From a bacterium (GTDB taxonomy: Bacteria > Zixibacteria > MSB-5A5 > CAIYYT01): DNA of 64,000 bases. Shown one piece after another: positions 1 through 10,347 of this stretch. Location of the stretch: contig JADJGC010000004.1 in assembly GCA_016708315.1 (NCBI GenBank), forward strand, positions 1 through 64,000. Direction: 5' to 3'. The notes under the pieces were generated by a model. It saw only the letters and a list, made by a program, of their open reading frames with translations. It ran no database searches and was not told the DNA's origin. How positions within the stretch are numbered: the stretch's first letter is position 1; every line of letters starts with the position of its first letter. The position numbers were made by a program, and so were the translations under genes.

Positions 1-1044
1 CTACATCATCAGCACTACTTTCGCGGAGGGTTGGCTGCCGGTGGCGAACATGTCGACGGCTTCAAGGAATTTCTTGAAGGGGTAGCGGTGAGTAATCACC
101 GGGCGCGGATCAACCATGCCGCCGTCGAGAAGCGCCTGCATCTGGTACCAGGTTTCGAACATCTTGCGGCCGTTGATACCGATCACGGTGGCGCCTTTGA
201 AGATGATGGCTTTGTTGACATCGATCATCACAGCGTCGGGCGGGATACCGAACATCACGAGCGTGCCGGCTTTGCGAAGAATCTCGAATCCGGTTTCGAC
301 GGACTTTTGGTTGCCGGCCATATCGAGGACGACATCGACGCCGCCTGAGGTTTCATCCCAGATGCGCGTTTTGAAATCTTTGTCGTTGGCGACATTGATC
401 GAGACGTGGGCGCCCATCTGTTTGCAGATGTCGAGATTGAAATCCTGCATGCCGATATTGTAGATTCGTTCGGCGCCGACGGCTTTGGCGATGCCGCACG
501 AAAACGCCGCCGTTGGGCCGTCGCCGATGATGGCGATACGTTTGGTCGAGACATTGGCAGACATGGTGGTGTAGACGGCGTTGCCGAAAGGTTCGTGGAT
601 CGAGGCGATTGCCGGGTCCATGCCTTTGTCGATTTTCCAGCAGACGATTTCCGGGAGCGCGACATACTCGGCAAAGATGCCGTCGGTGTCGACACCGAGG
701 ATGACGAGATTGTCGCAGATGTGCATGTTGCCCATGCGGCATTGTTTGCAGACACCGCAGGGGATGTGCGATTCGGCGGCGATGAAGTCGCCGAGTTTGA
801 GACCGCGGATATTTTTGCCGACCTCTACAACTTCGCCGCAACATTCGTGGCCGAAAATCAACGGCGGCTTGAGGCGGCCCTGCGCCCATTTGTCCCAATT
901 GTAGATATGCTTGTCGGTACCGCAGATCGAGGACGCAATCGTCTTGATCAGTACCTGGTTGTCGTTTATCTGAGGAATTTTGACTTTACGAAAATCGGCT
1001 CCCGCCGCCCGATCCGGTTTTACTCCGGCCCACATCGTTTCCAC
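1..1044 (-). CDS. tdh: L-threonine 3-dehydrogenase (zinc-dependent MDR family)
   Basis: Oxidises L-threonine to 2-amino-3-ketobutyrate with NAD+, the first step of threonine breakdown to glycine and acetyl-CoA, in the cytosol. The 347-residue protein shows the zinc-ADH pattern: catalytic zinc Cys in SSICGTDKHIYNWD, the GHECCGEVVEVG signature, and a structural-zinc lobe with Cys in CGVCKQC and HICDN. The NAD-binding Rossmann domain follows, and the C-terminal GRKMFETWY block is typical of Tdh rather than other alcohol dehydrogenases. The GTG at 1042-1044 is chosen because an AAGGA lies 8 bases upstream; an in-frame ATG at 1033-1035 is the alternative. The open frame runs further upstream to 1317 but that part resembles no Tdh. 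The stop is the first codon of the window, so any partner kbl gene would lie outside it. Confidence 0.93.
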   Translation of the reverse strand: METMWAGVKPDRAAGADFRKVKIPQINDNQVLIKTIASSICGTDKHIYNWDKWAQGRLKPPLIFGHECCGEVVEVGKNIRGLKLGDFIAAESHIPCGVCKQCRMGNMHICDNLVILGVDTDGIFAEYVALPEIVCWKIDKGMDPAIASIHEPFGNAVYTTMSANVSTKRIAIIGDGPTAAFSCGIAKAVGAERIYNIGMQDFNLDICKQMGAHVSINVANDKDFKTRIWDETSGGVDVVLDMAGNQKSVETGFEILRKAGTLVMFGIPPDAVMIDVNKAIIFKGATVIGINGRKMFETWYQMQALLDGGMVDPRPVITHRYPFKKFLEAVDMFATGSQPSAKVVLMM

Positions 1045-1192
1045 GGTAGTTGTCCTTTCCCCTCGGTCTTGTCCAAGGGACTTGATAGGTGCTGGGAAAA
1101 GATACACTTCGGCAACCGCAAAGTCAATCAGCCCCGATGCCGGTGTTTCCTTTGGAAAAAGATTAGACCTTTGCCCGGAAGAAACTGGCATA

Positions 1193-1221
1193 TTGACAAA
1201 TTGCACCCAAGGCCTTATTAT
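1193..1221 (+). promoter_or_regulatory. sigma-70-like promoter of the C39 peptidase gene
   Basis: TTGACA at 1193-1198 is followed after 17 bases by TATTAT at 1216-1221. Transcription would begin near 1228, leaving a leader of about 40 bases with GGAGG before the ATG at 1268. Confidence 0.65.
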
Positions 1222-1267
1222 ATGGACAATAACGTCTATCACCCACGCCGAACGCGGAGGTTTTGCG

Positions 1268-2895
1268 ATGCGCTGGACCGCTGTTTTGACATTCTCGGTG
1301 ATTATTGCCATCACCACGAGTGAAGTCTATGGCCAGCAGAGCACAAGCGGACCGTTCTCGCCGGCAGGATCGACCGTGGCCTGCGCCCGCCCGACAAATC
1401 CCGCAAAGTCATCGGCGGCGTCCCATCCTACATTTGGCACCACGGTTGCGGCCCGACAGCCGCCGGTATGGTGCTGGGCTTCTGGGACGGCTTTGCATTT
1501 CCCAACCTGATTTCGGGATCGGCAAGCACACAGACTATTGAAGTCAGCGAGATGATGGCGACCGACGGCGGAAATGAAGGCTGCGGTATTAGTGCATCGG
1601 ATCACTTTCGCGACTACTCCTGCCCGATTGATGCTTCGCCCGGAGCTTTGCAGCCGGATCGCTCTGAGACCGGCCAGGTGCACGCCAACAATTGCCTGGC
1701 GGATTTCATGCTCACCTCCCGAAGCGCGAATTATAACTACTACGGTTGGAGTTGGTTCAATGACGTTGAATCGTCTTTGCGGCAATATTTCCTCTATCGA
1801 CTCCCCGGAACAACCATCAACGCCGGCAGCTTTCTTTTTGATGATTACAGTTGGCAACTATTCAAAGATCAGATTGACCTCCTCCATCCGCTGGTGCTTT
1901 TGGTGGACACTGAGGGCGACGGCTGGACTGACCACTTTGTGACCGCAATCGGCTACGATGAAGCCCGGCAAGAATATGGCATCTATGACACGTGGGATCA
2001 CAACGTGCATTGGTACAAGTGGCGCAAAATTGCTTCGGGAAGCGAGTGGGGTGTCTTCGGGGTGACAACGTTTGGCCCGCAGATTGCTTGTGTTGACAGT
2101 GACTCCGACGGATACGGAGATCCAGAGCAGGCCGGCAATCAGTGTCCTGACGATAACTGCCCGGCAATTGCCAATTCTGACCAGGGCGATGTCGATGGCG
2201 ACTTGCTGGGCAACTCCTGCGATCCTGACGCCGACGCCGACGCAATCGCCAATGCTCTCGACAACTGCTGGTTAGTGAGCAATCCCGAACAGGAGGATAC
2301 GGATGCTGACTCGGTCGGCAACCTGTGTGACAATTGTCCAAACGTTGGCAATTCTCAACAGCGCGATGAAGACTATGATGGCGTGGGCGACCTCTGTGAC
2401 GGCAAGCTCCACATCTATTCTCGGTCCTGTCCCGACGCATATCTTGGAAAACCTTACTACTTCCAACTCGATGGCGCCGGCGGAGTCTATCCGTTAACAT
2501 GGACTTTCTTGGGCGGGGATTTGCCATTCGGAACTTCGTTCACAGGTCCGGGAGGAACTATTAGCGGTACGCCGACTTACAAAGCCATTTACTACTTCAC
2601 GGTCGAGTTATCCGATTCCGACAACCCAGCCCGACGCTCGACGTTAAACACTTCCATTCTCGTTACTGATCCTCCGCCCCCACCACGGCCATGCGGTGAT
2701 GCCGACAACAATCTGCAAGTTACGATCTCTGATGCTGTATACCAAATCAGCTACGTCTTCTCCGGAGGTCCGGCGCCAACGCCGTTGCAATACGGCGACA
2801 CCAACTGCAGCGGACAGGTTAGTATCTCGGATGCGGTATACTTGATAAATTACATTTTTGCCGGCGGACCTATTCCTTGCGCTGCATGTCCATAA
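1268..2895 (+). CDS. secreted C39-like cysteine peptidase with TSP3 repeats, Ig-like and dockerin-like domains (frameshifted)
   Basis: The start ATG at 1268 has a GGAGG upstream and opens a signal peptide (MRWTAVLTFSVIIAITTSEVYG). The catalytic domain, from HHGCGPTAAGMVLGFWDG (candidate nucleophile Cys), lies in another frame, so one base seems to be missing between about 1335 and 1370. A candidate catalytic His is in DHFVTAIGYDE and an Asp in YGIYDTWDHN, as in peptidase C39-like families. Then come acidic thrombospondin type-3 calcium repeats (about 2090-2400), a putative Ig-like domain (2400-2670) and two dockerin-like repeats ending in PCAACP. The protein is probably exported and calcium-stabilised. 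Substrate unknown. The TSP3/Ig/dockerin tail is nearly the same as that of the M28 peptidase at 16813-18739. Confidence 0.75.
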
Positions 2896-3062
2896 GCAGA
2901 AATTGTGCTTCGATCGAACAATGGCCGCAATTGTCATCTATTGGCAAATCGCTTGATTTTGGGAGGCTTTTGTCGATTTTAGGATCAAACCGAACATTAC
3001 ATCGTTAGCGCCTGCAATTGTGTCTTTTACACCTATGTTTCAACTGATTCCGGAGGAGTATC

Positions 3063-4865
3063 ATGTCTTCCTTACTATCCTTGCTCAACCTTGTTAAGTC
3101 CGTGGCATTACTGGTCTGCTTATTGACATCAGTGGCGCAAGCCAGCGTCCCCAGTTCCTTCACGTACCAAGGACGACTGACTGATGCTGCCGGCACAGCG
3201 CTTAATGAAGTTGTTGCACTGACATTTGGCATCTACTCTGATTCGCTCGGCACAAAGCTAATCTGGAGTGAGATGCATCCGACAGTAACCGTTACAGAAG
3301 GACTGTTCACAATAGTGTTAGGGCAGGCGAATCCACTGACCGTAGCAGTGTTTGATGGGAGTATTCGGTGGATTGGCGTCAGTATTGATGGCGAGGCGGA
3401 ACTGCGACCGTTGCGGCCGCTGTTGAGTGTACCCGGGGCGTTTCAGGCAATCGAGTCTGATACTGCCGGGCACGCAAAGACAATAGCGGACAACTCTGTC
3501 ACCACAAGTAAGATCGCTAATGGTACGATCGCATTTACCGACATCGGCCAGAATGGCGCGACGAGCGGACAGGTCATGAAGTGGAACGGATCGAACTGGG
3601 CGGCTGCCGCGGACGCGGTCAGCAGTAATACTTCGGGCTGGACCGATAATGGCACGGTGGTGAGCTTAACAAATCCGATTGATACTGTTGCCCTCAATAC
3701 GAGTTCACGCCTGGGCAAATTGAACTTCAGCGGCGATCTGGGGATGTCAGGTCAATCAGCGATCTACTTCGGTTCCGCTAATGCGCGACTGGAATCACTG
3801 GTCGGCAATGACATGAAGTGGGTTGGCGCCGACTTGAGTTTGCTATCGACGGAGAGTGTTTACTTCACGGAACTCGGTGTTGATACATGGGCAGAGTTTG
3901 ACAATGTCAACCGGAGGGTTGGAATCGGCACGATCAACCCGGATGACAGGCTTCATATAGAGAATTCCGAGGCGGGCACTTGCTGGTTAAAGATCCAGGG
4001 TTCACATCCGACCAATTGGGGGCAGACGGGCTTAAGGATTCAGACCCCGGCAAACACCTGGCATTTGCGGCAGGATCTCTACACCCATGCAAATTTCCCG
4101 GAAGGTGCGTTGTCGCTCTACTCCTCGGCGATGAGCGAGGAGGCGATGACTTGGTTAGAAAATGGTAATGTCGGGATCGGCACAGCCAACCCGACGCGAA
4201 AACTGCAAGTAGATGGCAGCATTCAAGTCGATGACACGCTTTATGCCGGTGCGATCAAGCCGTCGTTGATGGCGGCGTCGAGGTTACCGGACGAGGCGGG
4301 ATTTGCAACGAGCTTCTTCTTCTCCCCGGCTAAAACCATCACCTCGGATCCGCATACAGTGCTCACGGCAGAGATTGTTGTCCCAGCCAGTGGCTATGTG
4401 CTTGGAGTAGGTTTCTGCGAGTTTCAAATTGACCATACATGGGGAGACGTTGACGAGGTATACGCCTCAATAGTCGAGGACACAACGTACTACTGGGTAT
4501 CAACGGCCTTTGGATATGACGACGACGTCGAAAGCGGCAACTTTAAGGTAACAGCCTCACCAAATTCTGTCTTTTGGGTTTCGGAGCAGGATCACACACA
4601 TTTCGCATTATGGCGTCCAAATGGTGACCTGCGGTTACCAAATCAGCCAGAGCCAGCCTTGTCTTAAACTATAGCCCAACTTATTACGGAACCTTCAAAA
4701 GCCCTGAAGAGTCGAATAAGGCAAATGACCACTTCGATCCGAGTAATAGTGCCCGATCCGCGGACACAATGTCCGGGAACGGCTGCCCGATTGACGGAGC
4801 AGATTAACACTCTTAAATCTGAAGTGGAAGCTCTCAAGGCACAAATGGCAGCGGCGAAGAAATGA
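3063..4865 (+). CDS. secreted fibre-like protein with C-terminal coiled coil (frameshifted at the 3' end)
   Basis: ATG at 3063 follows CGGAGGAG. A signal peptide is followed by an N-terminal module (SSFTYQGRLTDAAGTALNE ... VTEGLFTIVLG ... LLSVPGAF), then Gly/Asn/Thr-rich beta sequence with repeated VGIGTxNP motifs like those of tail-fibre-type surface proteins. The frame stops at 4667, but in-register coding continues: about 4622-4785 in the next frame (VTKSARASLVLNYSPTYYG), then back in the first frame to TGA at 4863-4865, ending in a Leu/Lys/Glu coiled coil (LTEQINTLKSEVEALKAQM). The paralogue at 44473-45705 has both blocks in one frame, so two compensating one-base indels (near 4625 and 4785) are likely. 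The function is unknown; a surface or fibre role is an inference from domain style. Confidence 0.65.
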
Positions 4866-4914
4866 TCCTCGCCGCTCGACCATTCGCGATTGGGAATGGT
4901 GTAGTCGGTTGGAG

Positions 4915-5436
4915 TTAGACTACCGGAGTGGGCATTCCGTAGTTGCCCCATTCTTCGAGCGAGGGGCCGTAGATTCCCGGAATCTTCAAACCCGCTTGAC
5001 GCATTAATACTGTCATCTGACCGCGATGATGGACCTCGTGGCCGATCAGGACAAAGAGGGTGAAACTGCGCGTCCAGATTGAGCCGTACATGTCATCCTC
5101 CTGGAGGAGGGTTTCGTCTTTCCAGTTCGCCTTGATTGTCGCCAAGAGCGAGGTTGCGGCTTTGTCGTACGCCTGCTGGATGGCAGCGGCGCTGGTGGGA
5201 ACCGGAGCGTGTTCATCGGGTGCGTCGATCTTCATGCCAAGGCGGGTCGGCATCTCGCCCATAGTCTGGATGATATGCCAAGCCATCCGGCCTAAGGTGC
5301 GGTGGTCTTTGGCTACGGACTGATTTAGCGAGGCGTCGGTAAGTGCCCCAAGAATTTTCCGAGTCGCTGTTGTTTCGTTATTCCACCATTTTTCGAAGTC
5401 TGCGATTGTGCGAATCAGCACGAAGCCTTCTGACAT
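4915..5436 (-). CDS. DinB-family protein
   Basis: A 173-residue cytosolic protein of the DinB four-helix-bundle superfamily. The family's metal-binding histidines are visible in RMAWHIIQTMGEMP and in GHEVHHRGQMTVLMRQAG. Relatives include thiol-dependent transferases and proteins of unknown role, so no reaction is assigned. The start ATG (5434-5436) is supported by AAGGAG seven bases upstream. It is a stand-alone gene convergent with the fibre-like gene. Confidence 0.85.
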   Translation of the reverse strand: MSEGFVLIRTIADFEKWWNNETTATRKILGALTDASLNQSVAKDHRTLGRMAWHIIQTMGEMPTRLGMKIDAPDEHAPVPTSAAAIQQAYDKAATSLLATIKANWKDETLLQEDDMYGSIWTRSFTLFVLIGHEVHHRGQMTVLMRQAGLKIPGIYGPSLEEWGNYGMPTPVV

Positions 5437-5588
5437 AATGTCTCCTTGACGACTCTCAGTCGCTACGGTCTATAGGTTCAGCAAATATCTTTGGGTAAAA
5501 TGGACATTAGGCGGCTTGTCGTCAATCACATTTCTGGGGCATAGGTTTTCGGTTGCGCGGAGGCTGTGCGAGGAATATATTCTCGTCA

Positions 5589-5673
5589 GGAGAGTTGGCA
5601 GAGCGGTCTAATGCGGCGGTCTTGAAAACCGTTGTCCTGCAAGGGACCGGGGGTTCGAATCCCTCACTCTCCG
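5589..5673 (+). tRNA. tRNA-Ser (anticodon TGA)
   Basis: The acceptor arms GGAGAGT and ACTCTCC pair fully and are followed by discriminator G (5673). The anticodon stem closes the loop CTTGAAA (anticodon TGA), and the T arm carries GGTTCGAATCC. The extended variable arm expected of tRNA-Ser is present. No CCA is encoded. Confidence 0.96.
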
Positions 5674-6221
5674 TATTTATATTGCACTCCGACCGCGCAG
5701 AATCTTGACATCTAATTTACTGCCGACATTGTTCTCTCCAATAATCGTAGTTTTCCAAGTATGTCAAATTTAGAGCCGAACAATGCGGAATGTCAGGCAC
5801 CGGACCATCCTAACTTCCTATTGAGCCACCTTAAGCCCTAGACAATCTCGATAGCACGTATCGTAATTCAAGCACCGGATTCAGTGTTTTGCTGACAGCG
5901 AACAGGCCATCGAACGTGGACAAGAGCAGTGTCGTTTCGGTATGGCACGAGTTTCTCCAACAATCGCTGCCGGATCGAATGGCAGATTCGCAGAATGAAG
6001 ATTGTGTGCGAATTTCCTGATAACATGGACTCGCTAGTTTAAGTTTTGTATCTCGCAGCCGAACCAAGTTGATATGTCACGCGCAGATGACTGCGAGTGC
6101 CTCGACTTAAGCGATCAGTGCATCTGTATCATTACACACCCAGGGCCTCCTAGAATGCAATGCGATCGTCCAAGGTTGACGGATAAAGAATATATCTCGA
6201 GGAAGGGAGCCTCTTAATCAT
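5674..6221. other. 548-base gap with no convincing gene
   Basis: The only frame of note (5831-6067, minus) has no ribosome site, domain or compositional support. A purine-rich GAGGAAGGGAG at about 6199-6209 may be the ribosome site of the TonB receptor. I see no riboswitch fold. Confidence 0.5.
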
Positions 6222-8330
6222 ATGATGCAAGACTTGACGTTAGCAGCCAGGGCGTGCCGTTGTCCGGGCGATTCGAGAAACGGTTGCGGTAGTAGGAAAG
6301 AGAAATCTACTCGATTGGCCGGTCTAATCGTTACAATATGTCTGTTGGTTCTCTCCACGGTTTTCGAGACGGCAACAGCCGAAAGGCCTGAGCGAGGTGA
6401 TAATGCGGCGCTTGATCTGACCGAATTGAGTCTCGAGGACTTGATGAACGTTGAAGTTTCATCGGTGTCAAAGAAATCCGAACCGATTTCGGAAGCGGCT
6501 GCCGCTATCTATGTCCTGACAGCCGAAGATATACGCAAGTCTGGTGCCATGTCGATACCTGATGCACTAAGGATGGTGCCGGGCGTACAGGTAGCACAGA
6601 TTGATGCAAACAAATGGGCGGTGACGGCACGCGGGTTCAATGGGAGCTTTGCCAACAAGCTCTTGGTCCTGGTTGACGGTCGGTCAGTATACACGCCCTT
6701 GTACTCCGGGGTCTACTGGAATGTCCAGGATGTGTTACTTGAAGATATCGATCGCATCGAGGTCATCCGTGGTCCCGGCGCAACTCTTTGGGGTGCCAAT
6801 GCCGTCAATGGGGTCATTAATATCCTGACGAAGTCGGCTGCAGAAACGAAGGGCGTGTTCGTCAGCGGTGGTTCAGGATCGTATGACCGCGCCAACGGGG
6901 AAATTCGATATGGAAGATCCCTTAAGGGAAACGGCGCATTTCGCGCCTACGGCAAATGGTTTGAAAAAGACGGGTTTGATGATGCATCAGGCAAATCGAC
7001 GCTAGACGCCTGGAAGATGCTCCGCGGCGGTCTGCGTGCGGATTGGGAACTCGGCTCCAATTCCAATCTGACCCTGCAGGGTGATGCTTATGATGGTGAA
7101 GCCAACACTGTCTATCACTTGCCCAGCATTTCATTTCCTTATTCGCAAACCCTGCATTCGGTTGCTCCGCTACGGGGACGAATACTCTGGCGCGCCTGAC
7201 CACAGGGCAGCCTGATCAATCAACATGGACATTCCAAATGTACCACGATTGGTATGAGCGACATGATCGTTTCATTGGAGAGTCCCGGCACACCTACGAC
7301 ATCGACGTTCAGCACAATTGGACATTGTCCCGTCGATTCAATCTGACGTCTGGTGTCGGATACCGCCGCAGTACGGATAATGTAGACTCAACCGATTTTT
7401 CCGGAGTCGAAGATCCGAGCCGTAGTTCAAACCTGTTCAGTGCTTTTGCGCAGACCACAGCACTGCTGATTCATAATCGAGTTCAACTTACATTCGGTTC
7501 GAAGCTTGAGCACAACGACTACACGGGCTACGAGTTTCAGCCCAGTCTTGTTTGTTTGGGCGCTCAGTGAGCGCCATTCGGTTTGGTCATCAGTATCGCG
7601 GGCGATACGTACTCCTTCACGCGGAGAGAACGATGGGCGTGCCTGGCTGTACGTTGTTCCACCGCTTACAACGGCCAATCCTACAGACCTGGCGATGAAG
7701 GTTGAATACCAGGGGTCACCAGAATTCAAGAGTGAGACTCTGGTCAGTTATGAGTCCGGCTATCGTGGAAATCTGACAAACCGATTCTGGATTGATGCAG
7801 CAGCATATTACAACATTTACGATGGCATCATTATGGGCCAAGTGGGTCAGCCCGTACCTCCTGATGCGCAGCACCCTTATATCACAATTCCATTTAGACC
7901 ATATAATGGTGGCAGTGTAAAGTCATACGGCATGGAGATTACCGCCGACTTCCAACTGTCTCCATCGATTCGAACCAAGATGGCCTACTCCTATGGCCAC
8001 GGTGAGAAGCTAAAGGCGGTTTCCGAGATAAGCGCAGGATCCTTCTATCTGCCGCGCCATCAACTTAGCCTGCAACTAAACACCAGCCCAGCCCGTTGGA
8101 TCGAGCTCGGATATTGGATCCGTTTTGTGGACGAGATTGCCGAAGGGCCGGTTCCGAGTTACTGGACGCTAGATTCGCGGCTGGCAATCAGCTTAACCAA
8201 GCAGCTAGAATTCGCACTGATCGGCAAAGATCTGCTTGAAAAACAACATCAGGAGTTTCAATCGGATCTGAACAACGTGTATTCAGAACCCGAACGAAGA
8301 ATTGTCGGATCACTTACCTGGAGATACTAG
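6222..8330 (+). CDS. TonB-dependent outer-membrane receptor (two frameshifts)
   Basis: Imports a ligand across the outer membrane using TonB energy, or senses one; the ligand cannot be told from sequence. After a signal anchor (LAGLIVTICLLVLSTVF) comes LDLTELSLEDLMNVEVSSVSKK, typical of receptors encoded beside YfiR and sensor kinases. The plug domain follows (AIYVLTAEDIRKSGAMSIPDALR ... VLVDGRSVYTPLYSGVYWN ... IEVIRGPGATLWGANAVNGVINI), then beta strands ending in the aromatic SLTWRY. The frame breaks near 7174-7177 (GGGG, one G apparently missing) and near 7547-7555 (one extra T in a T run). Across the breaks the expected barrel sequence resumes (ERHSVWSSVSRAIRTPSRG). The stop lies just 4 bases before yfiR, so the two are probably co-transcribed. 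Confidence 0.85.
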
Positions 8331-8334
8331 CTTC

Positions 8335-8866
8335 ATGCATAGATTCTGGCTTTGGCTCGCAACGGTGTTACTGTTGTCTGGAGTCAGTCAAGGTAACATC
8401 GGCGCAGGAGAAAGCCTCCGAGACCGACGTGAAAGCGGCGTTCCTTTATAACTTCGCGAAATTCGTTGAGTGGCCGAATTCGCCAAATCGTACACTGGAC
8501 TCCACGTTTCGCATCGGAGTAGCAGGCAGAACTGCGATCAATAAGGCTATCAAGGCTGCTGTTGATAACAAACAAGTAGCAGGCCGACGTGTTGAGATCG
8601 TTGAGTCCGATGATGCCAAGGAGCTGCTTGACTGCAACATTGTATTCATCAATTCCTCTTCGCCTACCACGATGGAGGCTATGCTGACTGCCCTGCGCGG
8701 ACATCCAGTTCTCACGGTGAGCGAGCATGAAGAGTTCATTTCCTACGGTGGGATGATTCGGTTCTTTGTCGCAGACGGAAAAGTTCGTTTCGAGATATCA
8801 CCGAAAAGGCGCGCGAGAGAGGCTCAATATCAGCTCAAAGTTGTTGAAACTGGCAGTAATAGCTGA
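8335..8866 (+). CDS. YfiR-family periplasmic regulator (DUF4154; one frameshift)
   Basis: YfiR-type proteins sit in the periplasm and, in Pseudomonas, restrain the CHASE8-HAMP-GGDEF enzyme YfiN. The core is clear: VKAAFLYNFAKFVEWP, then RIGVAG, VFINSS, VLTVSEHEEFISYGGMIRFF and ISPKRRAREAQYQL. The signal peptide starts at ATG 8335 (MHRFWLWLATVLLLSGVSQ) in another frame; removing one G from AAGG at about 8391 joins it to VTSAQEKASETDVKAAF. Read from the in-frame GTG at 8429 the protein would lack a signal, which is unlikely. It lies between the TonB receptor and a CHASE8 kinase, fitting a receptor-YfiR-sensor relay. Confidence 0.85.
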
Positions 8867-8882
8867 CAGTTACGGGGACTGA

Positions 8883-10347
8883 ATGATCCAAACATTCCTG
8901 AAAGACCTGACGATTCGCGGCAAGCTGATTGGAATCGTCATGATCAGCTCTGCTCTGGCGTTGTTACTCGTTGGAATCGCCTTCATCGCATACGATTACT
9001 CGAGTGCAAGGGCGGATTTGTTTCGTTCGATGGCGACCTTGACCGATGTCATCGGAATCAACTGCACTGCGTCGGTGCAGTTTGATAACAGCAATGATAC
9101 AAAAGGCACGTTGGTCAGTTTGCTTGCTGAGCGGCAAGTAGTTTCGGCGGGTGTGTATTCTCGCACCGGCGAGATCTTTGCCTCCTTCCCCTCAGATGAT
9201 AGCCTTTGTCCGCGTGTGTTTCGTCTCGAAGATTCCACGACGCAGATCGCCAAAGACGGGTTACTCATCACTTCTCGTCCCATTAGACTGGATGACGAAC
9301 CGATCGGGTTCATAACGGTTCGCGCCGACATGCGTGAACTGTCGGCACGATTGAAGCGTGATTTCCTGATGGTGGGATTGCTTATCGTGCTGGCTCTGTT
9401 GTTTGCATTTCTCGTCGTCAGTCGTCTCCAACGAGTAATCTCCGAGCCGGTGTTGCATCTGACGTCGGTTGCTAAGGCGGTTTCAAGGGACAAAGACTAC
9501 TCGATTCGGGCCGTGCCCTCCGGAGCCGATGAGATCGGGTACTTGGTTGGTACATTCAACGAGATGCTCACACAAGTGCAGGATCGCGATCGGGAGTTGC
9601 TCGACGCACGAGATTTTCTGGAACAACGCGTGAGGAGCGGACTTCTGAATTGGAGTCGGAAATCACCGAACGAGTCCTGGCAGGATAAAATCACTGCCTC
9701 GTTGCGGGAAGGAAGTCCTGCTTAAAGAAGTCCATCACCGCGTAAAGAATAATCTCCAGATTATAACCAGCTTGCTCAATTTACAGGCGGGCAAGATCAA
9801 AGATAAGAAACTCGAGGCAATGTTCCGCGATAGTCAGGGGAGGGTAAAGACAATGGCTTTGATTCATGAAAAGCTCTACCGCTCGGAGAATCTTAGCGAA
9901 GTCAATTTCCCGGACTACGTTGACAGTCTCACGAGTTACATGATGAGCACGGTCTCCGGTAATCGGGAGAGAGTCAACATCAGACGTGAGATTGACCCCA
10001 TTAATCTCGGCGTTGATGTTGCCATACCGTGCGGTCTGATTATCAATGAACTCGTCACAAATTCGCTGAAGTACGCCTTTCCGGACGGCAGGCGAGGGGA
10101 AATCACAATCCGTTGCCGTAAGTCGATGAATGCGACACTCATCCTGGAAGTTGCCGACGACGGAATTGGAATTCCGGATGTGGTTGATATTCAAAATAGC
10201 GGGACGTTGGGAATGCAGTTGGTCCATGGGCTGATCGGCCAGTTGGACGGAACGATCAAGATCGAACGAGAACGCGGCACCAGTTTCATTCTTGAATTCG
10301 CCGCTTCCCGGCGCGAGGAGAAAGAGAGACAACTTGTCAGCGCATAA
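8883..10347 (+). CDS. CHASE8-HAMP sensor histidine kinase, HisKA_2 type (three frameshifts in the linker)
   Basis: An inner-membrane sensor kinase. TM1 (about residues 14-36) precedes a periplasmic CHASE8-like domain (LTDVIGINCTASVQFDN ... LLAERQVVSAGVYSRTGEIFASF), TM2 (about 160-180) and HAMP. A coiled linker leads to the HisKA_2 phosphoacceptor box LLKEVHHRVKNNLQII and an HATPase with NELVTNSLKYAFPDG, DDGIGIP and GTLGMQLVHGLIGQL. The linker is broken three times in under 100 bases: a G missing near 9631, an extra G near 9679 and one near 9706. Repairing these gives VEERTSELESEITERVL-QDKITASLR-KEVLLKEVHHR, typical of the family. It starts 16 bases after yfiR and its stop overlaps the next gene. 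Confidence 0.85.

Noticed and set aside
406..1323. 305-residue plus-strand frame opposite tdh
   Set aside because: Antisense shadow of the conserved dehydrogenase.
5831..6067. Small minus-strand frame between tRNA-Ser and the TonB receptor
   Set aside because: No ribosome site, no hydrophobic or domain pattern.
5674..6221. Cobalamin or other riboswitch before the TonB receptor
   Set aside because: I looked for the conserved B12-box type sequences and found none.
10292..10333. Longer start of the hybrid kinase
   Set aside because: These codons lie inside the end of the upstream kinase and precede the ribosome site used for TTG 10334.
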